A stretch of 62,549 nt of DNA from an uncultured bacterium (GTDB taxonomy: Bacteria > Calescibacteriota > Calescibacteriia > Calescibacteriales > Calescibacteriaceae): NCBI GenBank assembly GCA_938036315.1, contig CALHPK010000023.1, positions 1 through 62,549 of the forward strand. Reading direction: 5' to 3'. The number at the start of each line of letters is the position of its first letter. Within the stretch, counting starts at the first letter, position 1. Positions 44,501 to 51,703 of this stretch are shown one piece after another. A model generated the notes under the pieces. That model was not told the origin of the DNA. It saw only the letters and a program-made list of their open reading frames with translations, and did not search any database. The position numbers and the translations under genes are program-made.

Positions 44501-44669
44501 GGCATCGGCACAATCAGCAATTAGCGAAGAGAAAAAAGCAATACACCAGAGATTACTCATAAAACCCAAGAAACCTTTAAGAAAAACTCAGGCTCCAAGA
44601 TCTAAAGTAAGAGCTAAAAACTCGGGATCTAAAAAGCGAAAAAATAAAGTCAGTAAACAAAAAAAGTAA
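41565..44669 (+). CDS. ppdK: pyruvate phosphate dikinase, enlarged
   Basis: Interconverts pyruvate, ATP and phosphate with phosphoenolpyruvate, AMP and pyrophosphate. The 1034-residue protein contains the ATP-grasp domain, the phosphohistidine domain with GGETSHAAVVARAMGK (His494), and the PEP/pyruvate TIM barrel with GLLRTEHMFF, GLPVTIRLIDPPLHEFLP and GVCGEHGGDPESI (Cys946). Typical bacterial PPDKs are about 870-900 residues. The excess lies in an insertion at about 622-724 of charged helical sequence between GLLRTEHMFF and GLPVTIR, and in a strongly basic tail of about 35 residues. Ribosome binding site AGGAGGT at 41551-41557, 7 nt upstream. Its presence argues for gluconeogenic flux or pyrophosphate-dependent glycolysis. 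Confidence 0.93.
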   Translation: MTFKKNFIWFFGTGKVEGGKELNYLLGNKGAQLCEMSKIGIPIPPGFIITTKACIEYMRHGKEFLKKIENDIFSAVEKLKKSLSNTRGKDFPLLVSVRSGAPVSMPGMLDTILNVGMNKNSLSYLEKINPRFAYDTWRRFIQMFSSVVFGISRDIFEKEFEKWKKAYELTIDGKFSSVEHAYHNIGDVSEKSKLKDTELPDYVLKLVAERYLEILDEKGITIPEDLYEQILLATEAVFRSWNNERAVIYRTIHNIPHDLGTAVNIVSMVFGNMGEDSGTGVLFTRNANTGEKEIWGNFLPNAQGEDVVAGIRTPHALNESSKSKANEHLPTLEELIPRAYKELKKISEKLEHHYKDMQDVEFTIERGKVWILQTRTGKRSAIAHIKIVHDFMKEKIISKKEAITRISPKHLDEILFPVIDESKASDFTIIARGIPASPGAVSGKVVFHPKEAEILAKEYKEDVILVRHETSPEDIAGIASAKGILTSRGGETSHAAVVARAMGKPAVVGAENIIIDYDNRLFRVGELEIKEKEVITIDGNTGKVFLGTVPVKKAELTYEAKELFKVADEVRKIGVRANADTPEEAEVARKLGAEGIGLLRTEHMFFEEEKIPIIRKMIILADKYKRKFEDIKTNLKRISDNIPEIKDEIKIVLSAINSTRIIPSFERGRNHKIIFTELEKLVQKNHDPQFNQAYKEFKEISEEYFSTLKTVKGWMKDDLKKILKVMEGLPVTIRLIDPPLHEFLPKTEEEIRFTAEKTGMRINEIKEAIERLKEVNPMLGNRGIRVGITYPEIYCMQIEAIFESSAELLKSGVRVKPEIMFPNIIDPQEVKYFRNVVDSIVDDIRKAENISISVPVGTMIEFPRACVLAGEIAKFVDFFSFGTNDLTQTTLGISRDDAGKFLPDYVGLILSFNPFSQIDTAGVGELIQIAIEKGKKANPKLKLGVCGEHGGDPESIKFFSSVGLDYVSASPFRIITARLASAQSAISEEKKAIHQRLLIKPKKPLRKTQAPRSKVRAKNSGSKKRKNKVSKQKK

Positions 44670-44693
44670 GATAATAGAGAACTTGAACAGCTT

Positions 44694-44713
44694 CTGCGAA
44701 TAACTGCGAATAA
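44694..44713. repeat. 10-bp perfect tandem duplication
   Basis: CTGCGAATAA occurs twice in succession (44694-44703, 44704-44713) in the short gap between the PPDK and YqaA-like genes. Confidence 0.9.
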
Positions 44714-44752
44714 ATCTTAAAAGGTTAACAAAAATGGACTTAAATCAAGAGG

Positions 44753-45349
44753 CTACTCTTTTAAAATGAATTTTGCTATAGCTACTCCGATAAGAATAAG
44801 GACAGCAAAAGCGACTGCTAAAAGATTAAAATATCTATCTATAAATTCTTTAGCTTTTGGTCCAAATACTTTTATCGTTAGAGCAACCGTATAGAATCTT
44901 GTTGCTCTTGATAAAGTATAGGATATAATAAATATTATATAGTTTACAGAAAAGACTCCAGCACCAATAACAAAAGGTTTGTCTGAAACTGGAGTGAAAC
45001 CGACAATATAAACAGTCCAGAAAGCGTTTTGCCTGTAAACTTCGGCAACTCTATTGAAGAACTCCGGGGAAAAAACATAAGTAAGGAAGAAATCTTTAGT
45101 GATCTCCCAGAACCAGTATCCTATTATATAACCTATTGATCCACCAACTGTAGAACCGACTGTACACACTAGTGCAAAATACATAGCTTTTCTTGGCTCA
45201 CCAAGCGCCAACGCAATAAGAAGAACGTCAGGTGGGATGGGAAAAATAAATGTTTCAAGCCCAGAGATCACAAAAAGCACTACAGTTCCACCTGGTTTCT
45301 CCGCCCAACTCAGAATCCAATCATAAAGCTTTCTCAAAAAGCGGAACAT
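44753..45349 (-). CDS. YqaA/DedA-family membrane protein
   Basis: A 198-residue integral membrane protein of the SNARE-associated/DedA-like (YqaA) group, with motifs ETFIFPIPPDVLLIALALG, GSTVGGSIGYIIGYWF and GFTPVSDKPFVIGAGVF. Members affect membrane homeostasis and are proposed undecaprenyl-phosphate or phospholipid flippases. It has about four to six membrane helices. Function here is inferred from family only. It is 28 bp from the end of the aminotransferase on the same strand. Confidence 0.85.
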   Translation of the reverse strand: MFRFLRKLYDWILSWAEKPGGTVVLFVISGLETFIFPIPPDVLLIALALGEPRKAMYFALVCTVGSTVGGSIGYIIGYWFWEITKDFFLTYVFSPEFFNRVAEVYRQNAFWTVYIVGFTPVSDKPFVIGAGVFSVNYIIFIISYTLSRATRFYTVALTIKVFGPKAKEFIDRYFNLLAVAFAVLILIGVAIAKFILKE

Positions 45350-45377
45350 TTCACTCTATCTAATTCTGATAATGAAT

Positions 45378-46592
45378 TTAACTTTGTCGACCTCCATTCT
45401 TCTGCTCTGCAAGCTCATAAAGACCTTCCTTAATTCTCCTTATCCCTTCTTTTATCTTGTCTTCGGATAAAGCAAATGATAATCTTATAAAGCCCTCCGC
45501 ACCAAAGCCAGATCCAGGAATAACGAGAACCTTTTTCTTCTGGAGAAGGTATGCGCTCAAATCGTCTGAGGTTTTTACACTATCTGTGAGAAAGCTCGAT
45601 ATGTCTGGAAATACATAAAAAGCTCCCTCAGGTTTAAAGCATCTCATACCTTTTATCTCAGCAAGGAGTGAGAAAATTAAGTCCCTCCTTTCCTTGAATC
45701 TCTGCGTGGTTTCTTTTACAAAGTTCTGAGTTTCTTCTTTGAGGATTCCAAGAGCAGCATACTGTGCGGTAGTAGTAGGGTTTGATGTTGTTTGTCCTTG
45801 CACCTTTTTCATAGCAGATATTATCTTCTCTGGTCCGAGTGCAATTCCTATTCTCCAACCAGTCATAGCATAAGTCTTTGATACGCCCCAGATCACTATT
45901 GTCTTTTCCTTCAGGAACTTGGCAAAACTTTCAAATCTCCTGTCGTAAATCATAGTTCCATAGATTTCATCTGATATGACAATAATGTCTCTATCTTTTA
46001 TTGCGTAGGCTATTTCCTCAAATAGTTCTGGTTCTGCTACCGCGCCTGTTGGGTTAGATGGATAATTAAGAATAATAACCTTTGTCCGTAAAGTTATATT
46101 ATTCAATATTTCAGAAACAGAAGGTTTAAAGCCCCGCTCTGGAGTTGTTTTTATAACTCTTGGGACACCACCAACCATCTTTATCATATCAGGATAAGAG
46201 ACCCAGTAAGGTGAGAATATCACAACTTCATCGCCCTCATCAACGAGAGAGAAAAGAGCTTCATATATAGCCATCTTTGCCCCTGGAGTTATTATAACTT
46301 CATCAATGTTATATTTCACACCGAAGAAGTATTCAAATCTTTTCAACGCTGCGGATTTTAGCTCAGGAATGCCGTCGACAGCAGTGTATTTTGTTTTTCC
46401 TTCATCCATAGACTTTTTCGCAAGCTCTACCGCTTCTTGCGGAGTTGGGAAATCAGGTTCCCCTGCTCCGAAAGAGACTATGTCCTCTCCCTTTGATATA
46501 AGCTCCTTTGCTTTCGCATCAAGAGTCAAAGTCGGCGAAGGCTTTATCTCCTGAACTCTCTTAGATAAAGTCATGATAAATATCTTTTGCAT
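45378..46592 (-). CDS. class I aminotransferase, aspartate aminotransferase-like
   Basis: A 404-residue fold-type I PLP enzyme of the subgroup I-gamma/beta aspartate aminotransferase type. Key parts: AGEPDFPTP (substrate binding), NYPSNPTGA, SDEIYGTMIYD and the PLP Lys in WGVSKTYAMTGWRIG. Aspartate and 2-oxoglutarate are likely substrates, but prephenate or alanine activity is known in the family. The ATG at 46592 is supported by AAGGT 6 nt upstream; an internal ATG at 46574 (MTLSKRVQEIKPSPT) is the start seen in many homologues. Divergent from the acyltransferase gene. Confidence 0.92.
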   Translation of the reverse strand: MQKIFIMTLSKRVQEIKPSPTLTLDAKAKELISKGEDIVSFGAGEPDFPTPQEAVELAKKSMDEGKTKYTAVDGIPELKSAALKRFEYFFGVKYNIDEVIITPGAKMAIYEALFSLVDEGDEVVIFSPYWVSYPDMIKMVGGVPRVIKTTPERGFKPSVSEILNNITLRTKVIILNYPSNPTGAVAEPELFEEIAYAIKDRDIIVISDEIYGTMIYDRRFESFAKFLKEKTIVIWGVSKTYAMTGWRIGIALGPEKIISAMKKVQGQTTSNPTTTAQYAALGILKEETQNFVKETTQRFKERRDLIFSLLAEIKGMRCFKPEGAFYVFPDISSFLTDSVKTSDDLSAYLLQKKKVLVIPGSGFGAEGFIRLSFALSEDKIKEGIRRIKEGLYELAEQKNGGRQS

Positions 46593-46650
46593 AAAAATAC
46601 CTTACATCAAAAAAGCAAAACTTTTGAGAAATTATTATTTTTTAATTACT

Positions 46651-47718
46651 ATGCTTGAGGTAAGCCAAGCAGAAAAAAGAGAAATAATGGACAGTTTTCG
46701 GGATTCAAGAGCTCCAGCAGATAGAAAAAGCCTGAAAAAGGCACTCTCAGAAATATCTAAAATACTCAAAGATGCCGTTGATGAGATCGAGGAATCATCA
46801 AAAAAAGAAAATCTGACTTTCACAGAAACCGCAGGGATAATGAGAAAATACCTCAATAGAATAATACCCATCCTCAACGCAATATACCTTAATTCATTTG
46901 GGAAACTTATAAGAGCATACCAGACGCTACTGTACTCAGATGCGGTAGATGAATTTGGGTATGATCCAAAATTTGAAGAATTCGTCAAACCACTTTTCAA
47001 ATTCCTCTATGAAAAATGGTGGAGAGTTGAAGTAGAAGGTGGAGAAAACTTACCTTCAAAGGGAAGAGTTCTGATAGTATCAAATCACTCCGGGATGCTC
47101 CCATTTGACGGAGCAATGATAAAATATTACTTCAGAGAAATACATCCGAGTCACAGAGATATAAGACCGCTAGCAGAAAATTTTGTCTATTACCTGCCAT
47201 TCATAGGTGCCTTTATGAACAGAGTAGGCGGTGTAAGAGCATGCCAGGAGAACGCAGAAATCTTGCTAAGAAGAGACGAAGCAGTAATAGTTTTTCCAGA
47301 AGGTGTTAAGGGCATAGTCAAACACTTTTCGAAAAGATATCAACTCCAAAGGTTCGGACGCGCCGGTTTTGTCAAACTCGCAATAAGAACCAGATCCCCT
47401 ATACTTCCAACTGCAGTCGTAGGAGCAGAAGAAATATTCCCAATCATCGCAAAGTTTGACGCACTGGGAAAACTTTTCCACCTCCCAACCTTACCAATAC
47501 CACTCAATCTTTTCCTTCTCGGCCCATTTTTCTGGATACCATTCCCAACAAAGTGGAGAATAAAATTCGGCAAACTTATTACAAAAACTGCCGAACTCCC
47601 TCCAGAAGCTGAAAACGATGACATCCTAATCAACCAAATTTCTCTTGAAGTAAGACTTATAATAGAGGATATGCTCCACGAACTCCTGTCAAAAAGGAAA
47701 AGCATATGGACAGGCTAA
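46651..47718 (+). CDS. 1-acylglycerol-3-phosphate O-acyltransferase-like protein
   Basis: Phospholipid acyltransferase (PlsC superfamily), acylating lysophosphatidate or a related acceptor. The N-terminal 130 residues are a helical region (AEKREIMDSFRDSRAPADRK) specific to this subgroup. The acyltransferase motif is NHSGMLPFDG with His-x6-Asp spacing, known in this group instead of the usual HX4D, then VVFPEG-like VIVFPEGVKG and IAIRTRSPILPTAV (seen as LAIRTRSPILPTAVVGAEE). The frame is open from 46573, but that start would overlap the divergent aminotransferase; ATG 46651 (MLEVSQAEK) is preferred, giving 355 residues. The next gene starts 13 bp before its end. Subgroup members are common in Myxococcota-like genomes. 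Confidence 0.85.
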   Translation: MLEVSQAEKREIMDSFRDSRAPADRKSLKKALSEISKILKDAVDEIEESSKKENLTFTETAGIMRKYLNRIIPILNAIYLNSFGKLIRAYQTLLYSDAVDEFGYDPKFEEFVKPLFKFLYEKWWRVEVEGGENLPSKGRVLIVSNHSGMLPFDGAMIKYYFREIHPSHRDIRPLAENFVYYLPFIGAFMNRVGGVRACQENAEILLRRDEAVIVFPEGVKGIVKHFSKRYQLQRFGRAGFVKLAIRTRSPILPTAVVGAEEIFPIIAKFDALGKLFHLPTLPIPLNLFLLGPFFWIPFPTKWRIKFGKLITKTAELPPEAENDDILINQISLEVRLIIEDMLHELLSKRKSIWTG

Positions 47719-49034
47719 TCCAAAAATCTATCTCAGCCATACTATGCTCCTTCCTTGCATTTTTAAGTTGCTTTATCTATCATCTAAAAAAGGGAATATC
47801 CAGTAGTACCACAGAACACCAACAGCTAAATATATATGAGAGGTTACTTTTTGAAACGATAGCAAACCTAACCAGTAAAGACTTCGACAAAGCTAAAGAG
47901 AATTTTGAAAGACTCAAATCTGAAATCGACCTTTCATCTCCAATTGATAAGACTTTTCCATCACTTTCTACTCTATTTCAGTATCCCTTAACTAAAGTTA
48001 TCCACATAATAGAAAGGGAGCTTAACTTCCCACATGTCAGCATAGGTAACACAGATGTTGTATTAATTACCCCTTGGTGGTTTTCTTCTTCGAACGAATT
48101 TCTGAGGTCAAACTTTAATGCCTTCGAAGTATCAGCGAAAAATTTTTCAGATTTCTCATTCCTACCCGATTTCTACTTAGTTTTCCCTTTCACCCCATCA
48201 AACAAGAAAAGAATAATACTGAACCTTTCGGATCCAGATCAGATAATCATAAACGACAATTTTTCCTTTGTTGTTAACCTACTTCCCCCGAAAGGGACTC
48301 CCAAGAAAAAACAAATCTATCTTCTCCCAAATGTGCGCTACATTCTTCAGGCACTCCTGATGTTTATAAGGGATAATTTCGGATGCAATCCTTCGGTACT
48401 GTATCCAGAGGAGAAAGAAAATCTAAGCTCAGACCTTGGAGAACTTGCTTGGGCTCTTGGTATAACCTTTCCCGTCATTATCAAATATAAGGGCATTGAT
48501 ATAACTCCATATCTCAGGACCAAAAGCTATGAAATATCCCCTCAAGAAATAAAAAGGAAATACAAACCTTCAGATATACAAAAACTAAACATCCCTGAAA
48601 TATACTCAGCTATAGTTGATGTTTTTCAAAAATCGGCATGCATTTTACTCCTTGACAATCCGAAAAATTCCTCAGCAATAATCCCTCAAATCCGTTTCAT
48701 AGGGGCAAAAGATGTAGTTTTCTTTGGCATCAACTGGGGAAGAATAAAGGATTACCTTGAAAAAAGATTTTATGGGAGAGTCTACTATGCAGATATAGTA
48801 CCAGAAAATGTAGATACTACGGATTTTTTCATATCCGAATTAAAGAAGTTATCTGAATTTCTGCTTTCAGTAAATCCAAGGGAATTTGACGGATTTGAGA
48901 AGATTGAAATAAAAATCGATCCACAGACTATTATAGTAACTCCTAATGGATTGATACTACGTTCAGTATTCATCTGGAAAGTTGGAGAAACAGTAGAAAA
49001 GGTAAGCGAAATAATTCAAGATGAAATTCTATAG
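47706..49034 (+). CDS. exported protein of unknown function
   Basis: A 442-residue protein. N-terminal hydrophobic stretch (ISAILCSFLAFLSCFIYHL) acts as a signal or anchor; the CFIYHLKK part could be a lipoprotein site but the box is weak. The body contains alternating strand/helix blocks (PSVLYPEEKENLSSDLGELA, PQIRFIGAKDVVFFGINWGR, YADIVPENVDTTDFFISEL) that look like a type I periplasmic-binding fold, as in LpoA-type activators of penicillin-binding proteins or ABC substrate-binding proteins. No clear motif proves it. Overlaps the acyltransferase by 13 bp and precedes tolQ by 88 bp, so an envelope role is plausible. Confidence 0.6.
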   Translation: MDRLIQKSISAILCSFLAFLSCFIYHLKKGISSSTTEHQQLNIYERLLFETIANLTSKDFDKAKENFERLKSEIDLSSPIDKTFPSLSTLFQYPLTKVIHIIERELNFPHVSIGNTDVVLITPWWFSSSNEFLRSNFNAFEVSAKNFSDFSFLPDFYLVFPFTPSNKKRIILNLSDPDQIIINDNFSFVVNLLPPKGTPKKKQIYLLPNVRYILQALLMFIRDNFGCNPSVLYPEEKENLSSDLGELAWALGITFPVIIKYKGIDITPYLRTKSYEISPQEIKRKYKPSDIQKLNIPEIYSAIVDVFQKSACILLLDNPKNSSAIIPQIRFIGAKDVVFFGINWGRIKDYLEKRFYGRVYYADIVPENVDTTDFFISELKKLSEFLLSVNPREFDGFEKIEIKIDPQTIIVTPNGLILRSVFIWKVGETVEKVSEIIQDEIL

Positions 49035-49122
49035 AAAGCGTGTCGTCAAGCAGTGGTAAAGAAAGAAATAAACCTTATCACATTACGTACAAGGTAGTAT
49101 AAACAATTGTTAAAATATTCTT

Positions 49123-49788
49123 ATGTTATTGAATGCCATACTGCATGCTACCTTACCAGTTAAAATTGTCATAGCAATTCTCTTTCTTTTTTCAATAGTT
49201 ACGTGGACACTAATTATATACAACCTTATTATGTTTAGGAAAATGGAAGAATCAGACTTGAACTTTATTGATAGCTTTCTTTCCGAGCCAGCAAAATTTA
49301 TGAACAGCCGGTGGTTTTCTGATGAGTTCCAGTTCTCCCCCATCGCAAGAACATTCTCAGAAATCACAGCATACATATCAAAAAGAGGGTTAAGTCTTGC
49401 CCCTTACTTACCAAAACTTATACAACGGGAAACTAGAAACACCATAGGAGAAGTCTCAAGATTTCAGTTTATGTATGCAACCGTAGCTTCATCTGCTCCT
49501 TTTATAGGACTTTTTTGAACAGTCTGGGGAATAATGAACTCTTTCTCTCAGATAGCAAAAACTGGGAGAGCTGGATTAGAGGTCGTCGCTCCAGGTATTG
49601 CAGAAGCATTATTCACCACAGCTGTTGGGCTTTTTGCTGCAATTCCAGCAGTAATAGCATACAATTTCTTCCAAAACAAGATCAAGAAAATATCAGCAAG
49701 ACTTGAATATTTTGCTACAGAACTTGAAAACTACATCGCAAGAGCAGAATCTCAAGCTGAAATCCAATCACAGAAAAAAATGCATTAA
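49123..49788 (+). pseudogene. tolQ: tolQ interrupted by an in-frame TGA at a conserved Gly codon
   Basis: TolQ is the MotA/ExbB-like inner-membrane part of the proton-driven Tol-Pal system that keeps the outer membrane attached during division. The two halves lie in the same frame: codons 1-131 end SAPFIGLF, then TGA (49516-49518), then TVWGIMNSF and VAPGIAEALFTTAVGLFAAI, exactly as in E. coli (PYIGLFGTVWGIM), where the interrupted codon is Gly. A single G-to-T change in GGA explains it. Apart from this stop the protein (221 codons) is complete, with three membrane helices. TolR, which normally follows, is absent; glmS (minus strand) ends 18 bp downstream. It could be a real nonsense mutation, a sequencing error or recoding. 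Confidence 0.85.
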
Positions 49789-49806
49789 ACAACAAATATA
49801 TAAATC

Positions 49807-51591
49807 TCATTCAACGGTAACACTCTTTGCAAGGTTCCTCGGTTGATCGATGTTGTATCCGAGATAATCGGCAGCATAGTAAGCAAGAAGCTGTAAGACA
49901 GGAGTTGTAACAAATGGTGTAAGAATCTCGAGTGTTTCAGGAGTTTGGAGTACCCTCCAGGATCCCTCAACTTCTTTATCCATACCTTCTGTGACAACCG
50001 AGATAGCTTTGCCACCCCTGGCTGTGACCTCTTTGAGATTTGATATATTCTTCTTGAAAACCCTATCCTTTGGCATCACAAACACAGCTACCATCTCAGG
50101 CGATACCAGAGCTAATGGACCATGCTTCATCTCCCCTGATGGATACGCTTCAGCGTGTATATAAGCTATCTCCTTGAGTTTTAAGGCTCCTTCAAGCGAT
50201 ACAGGGAACGATACCCACCTTCCAAGATACAAAGCATTCCTGAATTCTGCTACCTCTTTTGCTACCGATTCTATGGAATCTGCTTTTCTGAGAACCTTAT
50301 CAATTTTTTCTGAAATTCTCCTCAGCTCTGATACAAGGTGAGAATCCTTTCTTAACCCCCCAAGTTTTAGTGAGAGCAAAAATAAAACAGTAAGCTGAGA
50401 GATAAAAGTTTTTGTTGCCGCCACACCAATTTCTGGTCCGGCATTTGTGTGTAGAACTATATCAGCTTCCCTACTCAAAGTGGAACCAAGTATGTTGACA
50501 ACTGCTACAAGCTTTGCACCACCTTCTTTAGCTATCCTCACACTCTCAAGAGTATCCGCTGTCTCTCCTGACTGACTTATTGCAACAACCAAAGAATCTG
50601 AAAAATCTTTATCTTTATATCTGAGCTCTGACGCATAATCCACCTCGACATTTTCCTTTGCTATAGTTTCAAGCCAAAGTTTCCCAAGAAGTCCAGCATG
50701 ATATGATGTTCCACAGGCGGTCACAATTATTTTTTTATATGGAGGAAATGCTATTTCATCCCACTGAGACAAAAATGCAGATATCGTATCTTCAACAACT
50801 TTAGGTTGCTCAAAAATCTCTTTCTGCATGAAATATTTATATCCTCCCTTTTCAGCTTTTTGAACATCTAAGGCTATGCTTACAGCTTCCCGCTTAACTA
50901 ACACTTCACCTTTCCTTATTGTGAAATTGTTTGGCTCAATAATAGCAATTTCACCATCTTCAAGTGGGACAATCTTGTCAGTAATCGGTATTAGAGATGG
51001 AACATCAGATGAGACTACAAAGCCGGAATTTAACATACCTATGACCAGGGGAGCTTTTCTTCTTGCACACATAATCTTGCCAGAAGCATAAGAGGTTATC
51101 GCGGCTATGGCGAAAGCCCCCTCGAGCTGACTTACAGAGTTTAAAAATGCACTCTCAAAATCCCCTGATCCTAACTCCAAGTTTTCCTCGATCAGATGAG
51201 CAATAACTTCAGTATCAGTCTCAGATCTGAAGTTGTGTTTCGGAATAAGTCTTCTTTTTAGCTCTAAGTAATTCTCTATTATCCCGTTATGAACAACCGC
51301 TATCTTTGATTTGCAGTCAGAATGCGGATGGGCATTCTCATCCGATGGAGCTCCATGTGTTGCCCATCTTGTATGACCAATTACAACCTTCGCATAGCGA
51401 GGAAAATTAGACTTAGCTACTTCAGATATCAGATCTGAGATTTTTCCCTGCTTCTTCACTATTTTAATATTACCATCAGCTAAAACTGCAACCCCGGCTG
51501 AGTCATACCCCCTGTACTCGAGCCTCTGAAGCGTAGGGAACAAAATCTCAATAGCATTACCATTGGTAGTAATTCCAACAATTCCGCACAT
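49807..51591 (-). CDS. glmS: glutamine-fructose-6-phosphate aminotransferase
   Basis: Makes glucosamine-6-phosphate for peptidoglycan and lipopolysaccharide. The 594-residue enzyme starts MCGIVGIT, where Cys2 is the N-terminal nucleophile of the glutaminase after Met removal. RLEYRGYDSAG and GHTRWATHG are standard. The two SIS domains carry TACGTSYHAGLLGK, SQSGETADT and the C-terminal PRNLAKSVTVE end (conserved PRNLAKSVTVE is diagnostic). Length is normal (about 600). No glmS ribozyme is evident in the 110-bp leader. Confidence 0.97.
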   Translation of the reverse strand: MCGIVGITTNGNAIEILFPTLQRLEYRGYDSAGVAVLADGNIKIVKKQGKISDLISEVAKSNFPRYAKVVIGHTRWATHGAPSDENAHPHSDCKSKIAVVHNGIIENYLELKRRLIPKHNFRSETDTEVIAHLIEENLELGSGDFESAFLNSVSQLEGAFAIAAITSYASGKIMCARRKAPLVIGMLNSGFVVSSDVPSLIPITDKIVPLEDGEIAIIEPNNFTIRKGEVLVKREAVSIALDVQKAEKGGYKYFMQKEIFEQPKVVEDTISAFLSQWDEIAFPPYKKIIVTACGTSYHAGLLGKLWLETIAKENVEVDYASELRYKDKDFSDSLVVAISQSGETADTLESVRIAKEGGAKLVAVVNILGSTLSREADIVLHTNAGPEIGVAATKTFISQLTVLFLLSLKLGGLRKDSHLVSELRRISEKIDKVLRKADSIESVAKEVAEFRNALYLGRWVSFPVSLEGALKLKEIAYIHAEAYPSGEMKHGPLALVSPEMVAVFVMPKDRVFKKNISNLKEVTARGGKAISVVTEGMDKEVEGSWRVLQTPETLEILTPFVTTPVLQLLAYYAADYLGYNIDQPRNLAKSVTVE

Positions 51592-51703
51592 ATTTTAAAA
51601 TTAAAATTTTATTAACTCTTTCAAACAACATCCAGTTTTCCAATCAACAAACCCACAAAGATGCAATCATTCTTCATTAGCTCTAAAAGCCTCTGACTTC
51701 AGA

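Noticed and set aside
49516-49518. Reassignment of UGA to glycine throughout the genome (code 25)
   Set aside because: Several other genes in the window, such as hemL, the gspL-like gene, ilvE and the maoC-like gene, end in TGA at the expected family length, so UGA is a normal stop.
51592-51703. glmS ribozyme or other leader RNA
   Set aside because: This 112-bp stretch does not fold into the known core and the ribozyme is mainly in Bacillota.
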